A DNA stretch of 64,000 bases from Streptococcus thoraltensis DSM 12221 (GTDB lineage: Bacteria; Bacillota; Bacilli; Lactobacillales; Streptococcaceae): the NCBI RefSeq assembly GCF_000380145.1, contig NZ_KB904586.1, positions 97,936-161,935 on the forward strand, given 5' to 3'. The notes beneath the pieces were generated by a model, which made no database searches, was not told the DNA's origin, and saw only the letters and a list, made by a program, of their open reading frames with translations. Made by a program: the position numbers and the translations under genes. Of this stretch, positions 1-8,499 are shown piece by piece (the first letter of the stretch is position 1; each line of letters begins with the position of its first letter).

Positions 1-1
1 T

Positions 2-832
2 GGCGTTATTTCAGCCTTTGTTATGTTTGGTGTTTATTTTTACAATAAATCCCTTTCCAAAAAAGTAAAATCTAGCGCCCTAGTGGCCGCCTCAAAAGAT
101 AACCTCTCTGATGCTCTTACTTCTTTAGGAACTTCTGTCGCCATTATCGCGACCTCCCTAAATTTTCCTATTATTGATAAATTAGTCGCTGTTATTATCA
201 CATGCTTTATCCTAAGGACAGCCTACGAGATATTTATGGAGGCGACATTTAGCCTTTCTGATGGTTTTGATCAGTCCCAACTTAAGAAATATGAAGCAGC
301 CATCTTAGAAATTCCCAAAATAGCTGCAGTCAAATCACAACGTGGCCGGACATACGGTAGTAATATTTATCTAGATATTGTCCTAGAAATGAATCCAGAC
401 CTTTCTGTCTATGAAAGTCATGACATTACAGAACAAGTTGAAAAAATGCTCAGTGAACGATTCTCAGTGTATGATATAGATATTCATGTAGAACCCGCTG
501 CTATTCCTGAGGATGAAATTTTTGGAAATGTGGTTAAAAAACTATACAAAAATGAAATGATCATTCTTTCCAAGATTCCAGATTTTGAACAATACATCTC
601 TGAAGATTTCTTTACTATCGAAGCTGATGGGCAAGCTCTTAACAAGGCCCAAGTTATTGATAAGAAAATCTTTTACCCTGCCAACTTCACCAACTTCCAA
701 GTTAAAAACATCAGTCAAAAAACTAAATTACTGACCTACACTCTGGAAAACAAACAGCACATGAGCCTCTGGCGGCGTAAAGAAAAATGGTATCTAATCT
801 ACCACCAAATCACAAAAATAGATGACAATTAA
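2..832 (+). CDS. Cation diffusion facilitator transporter, MntE-like (5' end missing)
   Basis: The frame is open from base 2, so the start lies upstream of the window. The visible part begins in a membrane helix, followed by the CDF helix V signature 'ASKDNLSDALTSLG', which carries the metal-site Asp residues. One more membrane pair and the cytosolic ZT-dimer domain ('VKSQRGRTYGSNIYLDI' to 'DIDIHVEP') follow. CDF proteins export Mn, Zn or Fe in exchange for protons. About 100 residues after the ZT-dimer domain are extra; as I recall, streptococcal MntE manganese exporters are longer than canonical ~300-residue CDFs for the same reason. Manganese specificity is inferred only from this resemblance. 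A perfect terminator hairpin starts at the stop codon. Confidence 0.85.
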   Translation, partial: GVISAFVMFGVYFYNKSLSKKVKSSALVAASKDNLSDALTSLGTSVAIIATSLNFPIIDKLVAVIITCFILRTAYEIFMEATFSLSDGFDQSQLKKYEAAILEIPKIAAVKSQRGRTYGSNIYLDIVLEMNPDLSVYESHDITEQVEKMLSERFSVYDIDIHVEPAAIPEDEIFGNVVKKLYKNEMIILSKIPDFEQYISEDFFTIEADGQALNKAQVIDKKIFYPANFTNFQVKNISQKTKLLTYTLENKQHMSLWRRKEKWYLIYHQITKIDDN

Positions 833-868
833 AAAAGTGAAGCTGAATCTTATCAGCTTCACTTTTTT
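831..868 (+). terminator. Intrinsic terminator of the CDF transporter gene
   Basis: A 16-bp perfect stem (831-846 with 853-868) around a 6-nt loop, with an A-run on one side and a T-run on the other. It begins at the CDS stop and could work on both strands. Confidence 0.9.
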
Positions 869-895
869 AGTATTTCTTTTACATTGTTGTACTAA

Positions 896-1000
896 TATAG
901 TCGAATGAATTAACTGTCAAACAAGGAACTAAGACGCGAGCAGTACTTAACTACGGCAAGTTGAAAGTAACAATGTTTCAAAGTTAATTCAAAAGACTAA
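896..1000. repeat. RUP-like MITE, short form
   Basis: About 105 bp. It starts 'TATAGTCGAATGAATTAACT' and ends 'AAGTTAATTCAAAAGACTA', which are inverted terminal repeats shared with seven other copies in the window. The middle reads '..GTACTTAACTACGGCAAG..' with no BOX-like insert. TA-flanked ends and a length near 107 bp match the pneumococcal RUP design, which IS630-type transposase mobilises; the family name is by analogy. Confidence 0.75.
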
Positions 1001-1006
1001 ACTATC

Positions 1007-1084
1007 AGCTTAGGTAGCGCCAATGAAGATAGAACTGAGCTTCATAAAATCAAGGCAACAAGATCTGAATTTGATTTTCAAAAC
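1007..1084. repeat. BOX-like element, partial
   Basis: Matches the core of the BOX-like units found elsewhere in the window (AGATAGAACT..TTCAT..AAATCAAG..CAACAAGATCTGAATTTGATTTTC), but one terminus is missing. It lies directly next to the RUP-like copy. The rest of 870-1128 shows no gene. Confidence 0.55.
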
Positions 1085-1128
1085 GGATGACATTCTAGAT
1101 TGTTCGTGGCGTTTATTTTCTTGTTGAT

Positions 1129-1884
1129 TTAATCTTCTTTATAAACCGGCAGAGCACCAAAACTTTGAGAAGTTGGCATGATTTCGATACGATTGACATT
1201 CATGTGTTCAGGCTGTTCTAGCAACCAAACCACCGTTCTAGCAATGTCTTCTGGTTGAAGACTATTAGCTTTTTCATAGATTTTTCTTGCCTTGTCATCG
1301 TCACCTTTAAAACGAACTTTTGAAAACTCTGTTCCGCCAGCAAGACCAGGCTCAAGATTTGTTACTCTGACATGAGTTCCGGCTAAATCAGCTCGGAGAT
1401 TAAGAGAAAATTGCTTAACAAAAGCTTTCGTCGCACCGTAGACATTGCCACCTGGATAAGGGTAGTTCCCAGCAATCGAACCGATATTAATCACGTAACC
1501 AGACTGACGCTCTACCATGCCAGGCAATATTTGGCGAGTTAAGTAGGTTAATCCCATAACATTGGTCATAATCATCGTTTCCCAATCATCGAAATTTACT
1601 TCATTAGCCTTTTCAAGCCCCAAAGCCAACCCCGCATTATTTACCAGTACATCAATCCTTTGAAATGCCTCTGAAAGCTCCTCCAGTGCTTCAGAAATGT
1701 TTTCTTTTGATTGCAAATCCATTTGAAGTGGAACAAAAGCATCACCCAACTCTTTTTTTAGAGCATTTAAACGCTCTAGGCGACGACCTGTTCCAACGAC
1801 TTGATAACCTTTTGCGACTAAGCTTCTTGCAATTGAAGCTCCAAAACCAGCTGTTGCTCCTGTTACTAATGCTGTTTTTACCAT
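1129..1884 (-). CDS. SDR-family NAD(P)-dependent oxidoreductase
   Basis: A classical short-chain dehydrogenase of 251 residues. The coenzyme loop TGATAGFG is at residues 8-15, NNAG at 82-85, the catalytic Ser near 136 and YGATK (Tyr149, Lys153) in the active site. The order and spacing are those of YdfG-like dehydrogenases that act on 3-hydroxy acids such as serine or on small carbonyl compounds. The substrate cannot be read from sequence. AGGAG stands 7 bases before the ATG. The gene follows pta on the same strand, but the pta terminator lies between them, so it may have its own promoter. Confidence 0.88.
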   Translation of the reverse strand: MVKTALVTGATAGFGASIARSLVAKGYQVVGTGRRLERLNALKKELGDAFVPLQMDLQSKENISEALEELSEAFQRIDVLVNNAGLALGLEKANEVNFDDWETMIMTNVMGLTYLTRQILPGMVERQSGYVINIGSIAGNYPYPGGNVYGATKAFVKQFSLNLRADLAGTHVRVTNLEPGLAGGTEFSKVRFKGDDDKARKIYEKANSLQPEDIARTVVWLLEQPEHMNVNRIEIMPTSQSFGALPVYKED

Positions 1885-1911
1885 AATATACTCCTTGCAT
1901 TTTGATACGAT

Positions 1912-1937
1912 AAAAGCCGAGTAAAAACTCAGCTTTT
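1912..1937 (-). terminator. Intrinsic terminator downstream of pta
   Basis: On the minus strand, AAAGCTGAG and CTCGGCTTT pair around TTTTTA and are followed by a short T-run. It lies just after the pta stop. Confidence 0.75.
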
Positions 1938-1941
1938 AAAA

Positions 1942-2937
1942 TTATTTTTCTTCCAGTGCTTGGGCTGCTGTAATGATACCAAGTTTGTAAATATCATCAG
2001 CACTTGAACCACGAGAAAGGTCGTTGACAGGTTTGTTAAGTCCTTGAAGAATTGGTCCAATAGCATCAAACATTCCTAAACGTTGTGCAATCTTGTAGCC
2101 AATATTTCCTGATTGAAGGTCTGGGAAGACAAATGTATTTGCCTGACCAGCGACTTCGCTATCTGGTGCTTTAATTGCTGCTGTTTCTGGAACAAAGGCT
2201 GCATCGAACTGCAACTCACCATCCAAGGCGAGATTAGGTGCAAGCTCTTTAGCCAATTTAGTTGCTTCAGCTACTTTGTCAACTTGTGGTGATTTACCAG
2301 AACCTTTTGTTGAGAAGCTCAACATAGCTACTTTAGGCTCAATATCAAAGATAGCTGCTGTTTGCGCTGTATTAATTGCAATCTCAGCTAATTCTTGAGC
2401 GTTTGGATCAATGTTGATAGCACAGTCAGCCATGATATAACGTTCGTTAGTATTTTCACGGTTCATCAAGAACACACCTGATGTGCGAGAAATCCCTGGT
2501 TTCGTCTTAATGATTTGAAGAGCTGGACGAACAGTATCAGCTGTTGAGTGAATAGCTCCAGATACCATACCATCAGCGAGTCCCATTTGAACCAACATAA
2601 CACCAAAATAGTTCACATCACGAAGCATCTTATCAGCATCTTCTGGAGTTGCTTTCCCTTTACGAATTTTTACAAACTCTTCTTTCATTGCTTCAAAATC
2701 TTCGTAAGTTTCTGGATCAATAATTTCAGATTTCGGATCTTCAAAACCTAATTTCGCTAGCAAAGCTTTTACTTCTTCTGGTTTACCTAGGATGATTGGA
2801 TCAACCAAACCTTCAAATTTCAAACGAGCTGCTGCACGAACAACACGCTCATCATTCCCTTCTGGAAAGACGATTTTAACATGTTTTCCAGCAACCTTCT
2901 CACGCAAACCACCAAAAAGTGAACGAATACCTTCCAT
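1942..2937 (-). CDS. pta: Phosphate acetyltransferase
   Basis: 331 residues, the usual size of the single-domain Gram-positive Pta. It interconverts acetyl-CoA and acetyl phosphate in the cytoplasm. Paired with acetate kinase (not in this window) it yields ATP during mixed-acid fermentation. Family segments include KIVFPEGNDERVVRAA near the N-terminus, DGMVSGAIHSTADTVRPAL in the middle and the C-terminal NDLSRG motif. It starts 15 bp after the upstream rluA-type gene stops, so it is probably the distal gene of the relQ-nadK-rluA operon. A terminator follows. Confidence 0.95.
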   Translation of the reverse strand: MEGIRSLFGGLREKVAGKHVKIVFPEGNDERVVRAAARLKFEGLVDPIILGKPEEVKALLAKLGFEDPKSEIIDPETYEDFEAMKEEFVKIRKGKATPEDADKMLRDVNYFGVMLVQMGLADGMVSGAIHSTADTVRPALQIIKTKPGISRTSGVFLMNRENTNERYIMADCAINIDPNAQELAEIAINTAQTAAIFDIEPKVAMLSFSTKGSGKSPQVDKVAEATKLAKELAPNLALDGELQFDAAFVPETAAIKAPDSEVAGQANTFVFPDLQSGNIGYKIAQRLGMFDAIGPILQGLNKPVNDLSRGSSADDIYKLGIITAAQALEEK

Positions 2938-2952
2938 TATTTAAAAATACCT

Positions 2953-3849
2953 CTATCTATTATTATTTTCTAATGACATGATAACGTTTTCGAAATCATT
3001 TGTCAAGCCAAGTTCATGAGTCACCCTCTCTTCTCTGAAAGGATCAAAAAATGATAAGGTATGACAATGCAAGGCTTGCCGCTCAATTCCCAAATCCATA
3101 CGACCTCCGTATAAATCATCTCCCAAAAGAGGAAAACCAATGTGAGCGAAGTGAACTCGTATCTGGTGGGTGCGTCCTGTATGAAGGCGAATATCAACCA
3201 GATGAACATCCCCATACGAGGCTACTACTTCATAGGCCGTGTGGGCATACTTCCCTGAATGGTGAACCCTTCTGGTGATAATAGAGTCTTCATCACGTGC
3301 AATCGGCGCAATGATCTCACCCTGCTTCTCAAGTTCTCCCTTACCGGAAATAAGAGCAAAATAACGTTTTTCAATAGCCTTCTTCTGTAACTGCTTATCC
3401 AAACGAGCATGCGCATAGCCATGCTTAGCAAACAACATAAGCCCGCTAGTATCACGATCCAAACGTGTTACAATGTGAACCTGCAAATTTGGGTACTTGT
3501 TTTTCATGAAATAGCCTTTGACAAAATTTGCCATGGTATTAGAATGGTTGACACTAGGAATGCTAGCAACCCCCGAAGGTTTATTAAGTACCAAAAAATG
3601 GTCATCTTCCGATACAATAGCCAGAGATGCCTCAATAGGTTTCAATTTTTCATAAGGCAATTCATCAGGAATATCAACAGCTATCACATCCCCAATTTCA
3701 ACAATGTGAATAGCATTTTGTTCCTCATTGTTAACCCAGATACGGCCACCCTTGAATTTGATTTTCGCCAGAAGACCTTTCGAGATATCGTGCTCTTTTA
3801 AGAGGGATTTGACCTTGCCTGGTCTGTGGGCAACAAATTCAAACCTCAT
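2953..3849 (-). CDS. RluA-family 23S rRNA pseudouridine synthase (RluD/YjbO type)
   Basis: 298 residues. An N-terminal S4-like segment (residues 10-60) is followed by the catalytic RluA domain. The signature RLDRDTSGL at 129-137 contains the nucleophile Asp131. 'GRTHQIRVH' and the C-terminal 'ALHCHTLSF' are also typical. It converts uridines of large-subunit rRNA to pseudouridine. Its ATG overlaps the nadK stop by 4 bp (ATGA), showing translational coupling. The order relQ-nadK-rluA matches yjbM-yjbN-yjbO of Bacillus subtilis. The exact target uridines are not known from sequence. Confidence 0.93.
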   Translation of the reverse strand: MRFEFVAHRPGKVKSLLKEHDISKGLLAKIKFKGGRIWVNNEEQNAIHIVEIGDVIAVDIPDELPYEKLKPIEASLAIVSEDDHFLVLNKPSGVASIPSVNHSNTMANFVKGYFMKNKYPNLQVHIVTRLDRDTSGLMLFAKHGYAHARLDKQLQKKAIEKRYFALISGKGELEKQGEIIAPIARDEDSIITRRVHHSGKYAHTAYEVVASYGDVHLVDIRLHTGRTHQIRVHFAHIGFPLLGDDLYGGRMDLGIERQALHCHTLSFFDPFREERVTHELGLTNDFENVIMSLENNNR

Positions 3850-4685
3850 GAATCCAAGTCCCCAATAAAGGCGTCCTTAACCCTTGCCCAGAAACTAGTA
3901 TGACTAGGCGTTGACACAAAATTAATCTTATGATTAGAGATGTAAAATTCCACCTTAGCGATATTTTTATGATGATAGGTCTTGTTATCAATCGAAACCG
4001 TGTAAGTCCCCAAACGTTTTGGAACAAGAACAATACGATCATCCTTAGGGATAATGAGAGATGACCCTAGTGTACGAAAAACACGGTTATTGATGCTTGA
4101 AATTTCGGTCATTTGAAGAGCTTCAATCGTTGGATGAAGAACGGCTCCTCCCAGAGATTTATTGTAAGCTGTGCTTCCTGTTGGCGTCGATACTAAAATC
4201 CCGTCACCACGGAAACGCTCAAACTTAACTTTATTGATCATAACGTCCGCAACCATTGTTTTTTCAATGCGTTTCAAGGTCGCTTCATTCAAGGCGCGTG
4301 AGCGATAAACCCGACCATCATCCAGAGTGACCTTAACTTTAAGAATAGGGTAGGAGATACTCTCCCCCTTGTCGTGTCTCAAGTTGTCAATCAACTTCTC
4401 CACTTCAAAATCACGATAATCCGTGTAAAAGCCTAAATGTCCTGTATGAATACCGACGAAACGGACTGTATCCAGCTCTTTCTCGTACATATGAAACGCA
4501 GACAACAGCATACCATCGCCACCTATAGTTATCACAACATCAGGATTCTGCTTACTCAAATAAAAATCTGGCGCCTCACGTAAACTATTGAATAATTTTG
4601 AAGCAATGCGCTTGCTTTGATATTTACCATTTGCGATAATCGCCACCCTCATCGGCTTATCTGTAATATTCGTCTGTGTCATCAC
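3846..4685 (-). CDS. nadK: NAD kinase
   Basis: Phosphorylates NAD to NADP in the cytoplasm. The diagnostic GGDG motif is at residues 55-58 in 'ITIGGDGML', the NE motif at 133-134 in 'ALNEATL', and the glycine-rich '[17 protein letters not shown]' follows. At 279 residues it is standard for the family. AGGA stands 7 bases before the first of two tandem ATGs. The start overlaps the relQ coding sequence by 29 bp, and the stop overlaps the rluA-type start. Coupling with a (p)ppGpp synthase gene is conserved across Firmicutes. Confidence 0.95.
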   Translation of the reverse strand: MMTQTNITDKPMRVAIIANGKYQSKRIASKLFNSLREAPDFYLSKQNPDVVITIGGDGMLLSAFHMYEKELDTVRFVGIHTGHLGFYTDYRDFEVEKLIDNLRHDKGESISYPILKVKVTLDDGRVYRSRALNEATLKRIEKTMVADVMINKVKFERFRGDGILVSTPTGSTAYNKSLGGAVLHPTIEALQMTEISSINNRVFRTLGSSLIIPKDDRIVLVPKRLGTYTVSIDNKTYHHKNIAKVEFYISNHKINFVSTPSHTSFWARVKDAFIGDLDS

Positions 4686-5322
4686 TGTTTCCTATACCAT
4701 CACTTAAACTTCTATTCGCTGGATCAAAAAGCAGTTGTGCTTCTTGAATGTCTTCTCTAATTTTCCTCATCTCTTCGTCAAGCTCAAGTGCAATTTTGGC
4801 TGTTACTTCCAAGCGTTGCTTAATATCTTCTGGAAAATCCCCACGATACTTATAGTTCAAAGAATGCTCAATCGTTGCCCAAAAGTTCATAGCCAAAGTC
4901 CTGATTTGAATTTCTGCCAAAACAGTCTTTTGTCCGTCAATGGTATCAACGGGATACTCAACCACAACATGGTAGGAACGATAACCACTCGACTTCATAT
5001 GACGAATATAATCTCGCTCTTGAACAATTTTTAAATCATGGCGTTGTCGTAATAGCTGTAAAACTTCATCAACATCATCAACAAATTGGACCATGATTCT
5101 AAGCCCTGCAATATCTTGAATATCCTGTGCAATATTTTCTAAAAGAACACCTCGCAAAGCCATTTTTTCTTGAATGCTCTCTACCGATTTAACTCGTCCA
5201 GTAACAAACTCAATAGGAGAATGCTTTTGTTGCTTGCGGTATTGTTTACGAATACCCCTCAATTTAATTTTTAATTCGCCAACGGCTTGAATATAGGGGT
5301 CTAAAAATTCTTCCCAATCCAT
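4657..5322 (-). CDS. relQ: Small alarmone synthetase RelQ, (p)ppGpp synthase
   Basis: A GTP pyrophosphokinase without hydrolase domain, 221 residues from the chosen start. It transfers pyrophosphate from ATP to GTP/GDP. Visible synthetase motifs are '[12 protein letters not shown]', 'DIAGLRI', '[16 protein letters not shown]' and the catalytic '[18 protein letters not shown]'. The family begins [10 protein letters not shown], so I chose the ATG at 5322; a GGAGGG lies 12 bases before it. An in-frame ATG at 5343 would add MGGSSIA but has an AAGG only 3 bases away. An extended -10 (TGTTATAAT) lies upstream at about 5417-5425. Confidence 0.93.
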   Translation of the reverse strand: MDWEEFLDPYIQAVGELKIKLRGIRKQYRKQQKHSPIEFVTGRVKSVESIQEKMALRGVLLENIAQDIQDIAGLRIMVQFVDDVDEVLQLLRQRHDLKIVQERDYIRHMKSSGYRSYHVVVEYPVDTIDGQKTVLAEIQIRTLAMNFWATIEHSLNYKYRGDFPEDIKQRLEVTAKIALELDEEMRKIREDIQEAQLLFDPANRSLSDGIGNSDDTDEYYR

Positions 5323-5416
5323 TGCTATTGATGACCCTCCCATCTACCTTTCCATCTTGTTTTACGGCACATTCTTGTAAAAAAGAGGACTTTTTTATAA
5401 AATGAATCTAATCATT

Positions 5417-5425
5417 ATTATAACA
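5417..5425 (-). promoter_or_regulatory. relQ: Extended -10 promoter for the relQ operon
   Basis: TGTTATAAT on the minus strand in the gap between divergent relQ and the CYTH gene. The TG two bases before TATAAT makes a strong -35 unnecessary, and none is obvious. Confidence 0.55.
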
Positions 5426-5460
5426 TAATATTCAGACCAAAAAAGGAAATTAAACCGTCT

Positions 5461-6033
5461 ATGAGTAATCTCGAAATCGAATATAAGACCATGCTCAATA
5501 AAGCAGAGTTCAATCATCTGCAAAACCTCTTGATGCATGTCAATCCTGTCACCCAGACCAATTATTATTTTGATACCCCTGAGGGAGACATGCGTGCTAA
5601 AAAACTATCTCTTCGTATCAGAACCTTCGACAAGTTAGCAGAATTAACCTTAAAAATCCCCGAAAAAGTCGGCACAATGGAATATAACGTTAAGCTAACC
5701 AAAGAAGAAGCTAGAGAAATCATGGATAGCGGGCGATTTCCCGATTGCAAAGTGAGCGAACTCCTCACAGAAAAAAACATTCCTCTTGAAAGGCTATCTG
5801 TTTTAGGTCATTTAACAACTATCCGCCGTGAAACCCGCTTACCAATTGGTCTTCTTGCTCTTGATAAAAATCACTATGCTAATCGCATCGATTACGAACT
5901 AGAACTAGAAGTTGAAGATGCCAAACAAGGGCAAAAAGATTTTGACGATTACCTCCACACTCACAATATTAGTTTTAAATACGCTAAAAGCAAAGTTTCC
6001 CGCTTTGTTGCCACCCTTCAAAATAAACGATAA
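5461..6033 (+). CDS. CYTH-domain (triphosphate tunnel) protein, YjbK-like
   Basis: 190 residues with the N-terminal ExExK signature (E5-I-E7-Y-K9) of the CYTH superfamily. These are metal-dependent tunnel-fold enzymes that act on triphosphorylated substrates such as thiamine triphosphate or inorganic triphosphate. Alternating charged strands such as 'LSLRIRTFDKLAELTLKI' and 'YELELEVED' build the tunnel. It is transcribed away from relQ; in B. subtilis the homologue yjbK also lies next to the alarmone synthase gene yjbM. The context suggests nucleotide or polyphosphate metabolism, but the substrate is unknown. Confidence 0.85.
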   Translation: MSNLEIEYKTMLNKAEFNHLQNLLMHVNPVTQTNYYFDTPEGDMRAKKLSLRIRTFDKLAELTLKIPEKVGTMEYNVKLTKEEAREIMDSGRFPDCKVSELLTEKNIPLERLSVLGHLTTIRRETRLPIGLLALDKNHYANRIDYELELEVEDAKQGQKDFDDYLHTHNISFKYAKSKVSRFVATLQNKR

Positions 6034-6036
6034 AAA

Positions 6037-6056
6037 AGCTGAAAACTTTTTCAGCT
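6037..6056 (-). terminator. Hairpin with minus-strand T-run
   Basis: AGCTGAAA and TTTCAGCT pair around a 4-nt loop. On the minus strand it is followed by TTTTTT, so it would stop leftward transcription coming from the VOC gene. The A-run abuts the CYTH stop codon. Confidence 0.6.
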
Positions 6057-6145
6057 CAAAAATATATATACCCCCTCTAAACAATAAAGATATTAAAAAG
6101 TAAGACGTGATTGTAACTTAAACAAACTCATAGAAAAGTTGATTT

Positions 6146-6233
6146 ATACTCAATGAAAATCAGACATGCCAGATAGGAATGAAGTTCATCAAATCAAGTC
6201 AACAAGGGCTGAAGTGGATTTTCGAAGAGTATT
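6146..6233. repeat. BOX-like element, stand-alone
   Basis: Begins 'TATACTCAATGAAAATCAGA' and ends 'ATTTTCGAAGAGTAT', the same termini as pneumococcal BOX elements as I recall them. It sits immediately before a RUP-like copy. Confidence 0.65.
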
Positions 6234-6342
6234 TATAGCCTCTTGAATTAACTTTGAGACATGGTCACTTTCGACTCGACGTACTCAAGTACTGTCCGCT
6301 TCATCCGTTTTCTTGTCTGAAAGCTGATTCATTTGATTATAG
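6234..6342. repeat. RUP-like MITE, short form, inverted
   Basis: Reads 'TATAGCCTCTTGAATTAACTT' to 'GATTCATTTGATTATA' with the internal TCGACGTACTCAAGTACTG, the reverse complement of the core at 10230-10250. It has TA at both ends and no BOX-like insert. Confidence 0.7.
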
Positions 6343-6450
6343 TAGCACCTTTTTAGTTTTTTCCTCAAGAAAACTAAAAAGGTTGAAGAAATTGCCAAAA
6401 ATGACTTCTTTCTTCAACCTGAGCAGAAAACTACTTCTGCTCTTTTTTAT
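6343..6450 (+). repeat. Hairpin cluster with SPRITE-like stem and terminator
   Basis: Three hairpins stand in a row: a 13-bp stem CCTTTTTAGTTTT/AAAACTAAAAAGG (6347-6382), an 11-bp stem GGTTGAAGAAA/TTTCTTCAACC (6381-6418) and GAGCAGAA/TTCTGCTC followed by six T (6420-6447). The GGTTGAAGAAA stem recurs in the elements at 15.4, 40.3 and 47.2 kb. The last hairpin is a good plus-strand terminator. Confidence 0.65.
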
Positions 6451-6468
6451 CATCATCGTTAATCATCC

Positions 6469-7356
6469 CTAATTCAATCTAGGTAGCCTGTTTTCAATCT
6501 CTTTACGACGTGATTCATATTTTTGTGGTAACTGAAGGCTTTTTCCAAGACTTTCTTTAGTTTCATCAACCGTAAGCCCTGGAACTTGTGTTGCCATCTC
6601 AAAAATAACCTGACCGGGTTCTCTAAAGTAGATAGATTTAAAGTATTTTCGGTCTCTAAGAATTGTCACATCACGACCATTTTTAATCAAATACTTCCGC
6701 CAATCTCTTTCTTCTTTTTCATCCGTCAAAGACCAAGCAACATGGTGGACTGTTCCTGCTCCCCAAGCCCCTGCTTCCAAGAGTTCTTTCTCAATGAGTA
6801 GCTCTTCTTGCTTGTCTCCTGAGATGGCTAAATAGTGGTAATTTTCATCTTCCTTGACTGCTATAAACCCCATCTTAGTTTCTAAAAATTCTTTTGAAGC
6901 TCGTGGATGACTGGAGTAAATACTTAGACCATGAAAACCTTGTATGTCAGCAATATTGGACACTTCTGCCGAAGCAACCAAGGCTAATTCTAATTGATCA
7001 TAGTCACTAATATAAAGAGCTTTGAATTGGGACCACTTCCCTTCCTTATATTTGATACCAAAGGACTTTAGTCGATTTTTCCAATAGTCTAATTGATTAG
7101 TTGGGATTTTAAAAGCTATTTTTCCCACTTGACCTGTCCCTTTTATGCCTGTTTTATTTTGTTGAGGAAAGAAAGTCATCAAAGAACTAAGCGGTGCTGA
7201 TTGACTTCCAAAATAGAGATGATAACCAGTCCTATCATCAAAATTGACTGTTTGTTTAACCAATCTTAAATTAAGAATCTCCCGATAAAACTGTAACACA
7301 TTTTCTAAATCACCAACCATGGCGCTAATGTGATGAATACCTCTAATCTTCTCCAT
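6469..7356 (-). CDS. VOC-superfamily ring-cleaving dioxygenase-like protein
   Basis: 295 residues containing two vicinal-oxygen-chelate (glyoxalase fold) modules. The first begins 'IRGIHHISAMVGDLENVLQFY' and the second near residue 140 with 'GFHGLSIYSSHP'. 'VHHVAWSLTD' and 'VIFEMATQVPG' supply the expected His and Glu metal ligands. It belongs with the YkcA/MhqO-type proteins annotated as ring-cleaving dioxygenases, which in Bacillus are linked to quinone and aldehyde stress. It is monocistronic and divergent from prs2. The substrate is not deducible. Confidence 0.8.
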   Translation of the reverse strand: MEKIRGIHHISAMVGDLENVLQFYREILNLRLVKQTVNFDDRTGYHLYFGSQSAPLSSLMTFFPQQNKTGIKGTGQVGKIAFKIPTNQLDYWKNRLKSFGIKYKEGKWSQFKALYISDYDQLELALVASAEVSNIADIQGFHGLSIYSSHPRASKEFLETKMGFIAVKEDENYHYLAISGDKQEELLIEKELLEAGAWGAGTVHHVAWSLTDEKEERDWRKYLIKNGRDVTILRDRKYFKSIYFREPGQVIFEMATQVPGLTVDETKESLGKSLQLPQKYESRRKEIENRLPRLN

Positions 7357-7518
7357 GCTTTGTCTCCTGTTCCAATGTTATTTAAAAATAATTTTATCAC
7401 TAATTAGTTCTATTTGCTATTGATTAGTCTTCAAGATGTTAACTAGTTAGTATTCCTGTATTTTTCCTGTTTTTTTGGTAAAATATAGTGGAACTAATTA
7501 TATAAGGAGCATTTTGTC

Positions 7519-8493
7519 ATGGCACAAAACAACGCCAACCCTCAAATGAAGCTTTTTTCATTAACATCCAATAATGATATTGCTGAAAAAATCTCTGAAG
7601 CCTCAGGCATTCCTCTTGGAAAACTTTCTTCACGTCAGTTCTCTGATGGTGAAATTATGATTAACATTGAAGAGAGTGTCCGTGGTGATGACATTTACAT
7701 CATTCAGTCTACCAGCTTCCCTGTTAATGATAACCTTTGGGAATTGCTTATTATGATTGATGCTTGCAAACGTGCAAGTGCCAATTCAATCACTGTTGTT
7801 ATGCCATACTTTGGTTATTCACGACAAGACCGTGTTGCCGCATCTCGTGAACCTATCACAGCTAAACTTGTTGCTAATATGTTGGTTAAAGCTGGCGTTA
7901 ATCGTGTTGTAACTCTTGATTTACACGCTGTTCAAGTTCAAGGTTTCTTCAACATTCCAGTTGATAATCTCTTCACAACACCATTATTTGCTGAACATTA
8001 TGTCAATAAAGGTTTGTCAGGACAGGATGTAGTTGTTGTCAGCCCTAAAAATTCTGGCATCAAGCGTGCCCGTAGCCTAGCAGAATACCTCGATGCACCA
8101 ATTGCTATCATTGATTACGCACAAGAAGACGATAGTCATCGTGAAGAAGGCTACATCATTGGTGATGTAGCTGGTAAAAAAGCAATCCTTATTGATGATA
8201 TTCTAAATACTGGTAAAACATTCGCAGAAGCAAGTAAGATTGTTGAACGCGGTGGCGCCACTGAAATTTACGCTGTATCAAGTCATGGTCTCTTTGCAGG
8301 TGGAGCTGCCGATATTCTGGAAGCTGCTCCTATCAAAGAAATTCTTTTGACAGACTCTGTTTTGTCTAAAGAACGTATCCCTAACAACGCAAAATACATC
8401 ACAGCTAGTGAGTTGTTTGCCGATGCTATTGTTCGCATCCAAGAGCGCCAACCACTCAGCCCACTCTTTACATTTCACCACAACGAGGATTAA
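7519..8493 (+). CDS. prs2: Ribose-phosphate pyrophosphokinase, Prs2-type paralogue
   Basis: 324 residues. Transfers pyrophosphate from ATP to ribose 5-phosphate to give PRPP for nucleotide, His and Trp synthesis. Family segments are clear: '[16 protein letters not shown]', '[11 protein letters not shown]' and '[14 protein letters not shown]'. Two active-site stretches differ from textbook Prs. The PRPP loop is DDILNTGKT (226-234) rather than DDMIDTAGT, and the metal-flag region reads [11 protein letters not shown] rather than SPDHGGVTRAR. This marks it as the second streptococcal Prs paralogue, and activity may differ. AAGGAG lies 10 bases before the ATG. It heads an operon with the desulfurase. 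Confidence 0.92.
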   Translation: MAQNNANPQMKLFSLTSNNDIAEKISEASGIPLGKLSSRQFSDGEIMINIEESVRGDDIYIIQSTSFPVNDNLWELLIMIDACKRASANSITVVMPYFGYSRQDRVAASREPITAKLVANMLVKAGVNRVVTLDLHAVQVQGFFNIPVDNLFTTPLFAEHYVNKGLSGQDVVVVSPKNSGIKRARSLAEYLDAPIAIIDYAQEDDSHREEGYIIGDVAGKKAILIDDILNTGKTFAEASKIVERGGATEIYAVSSHGLFAGGAADILEAAPIKEILLTDSVLSKERIPNNAKYITASELFADAIVRIQERQPLSPLFTFHHNED

Positions 8494-8499
8494 TACATT

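Noticed and set aside
896..1000. RUP-like inverted ends considered as paired promoters or terminators
   Set aside because: The inverted ends are separated by 60-160 bases and recur at eight places with TA flanks, which fits a transposable repeat. No T-run follows them.
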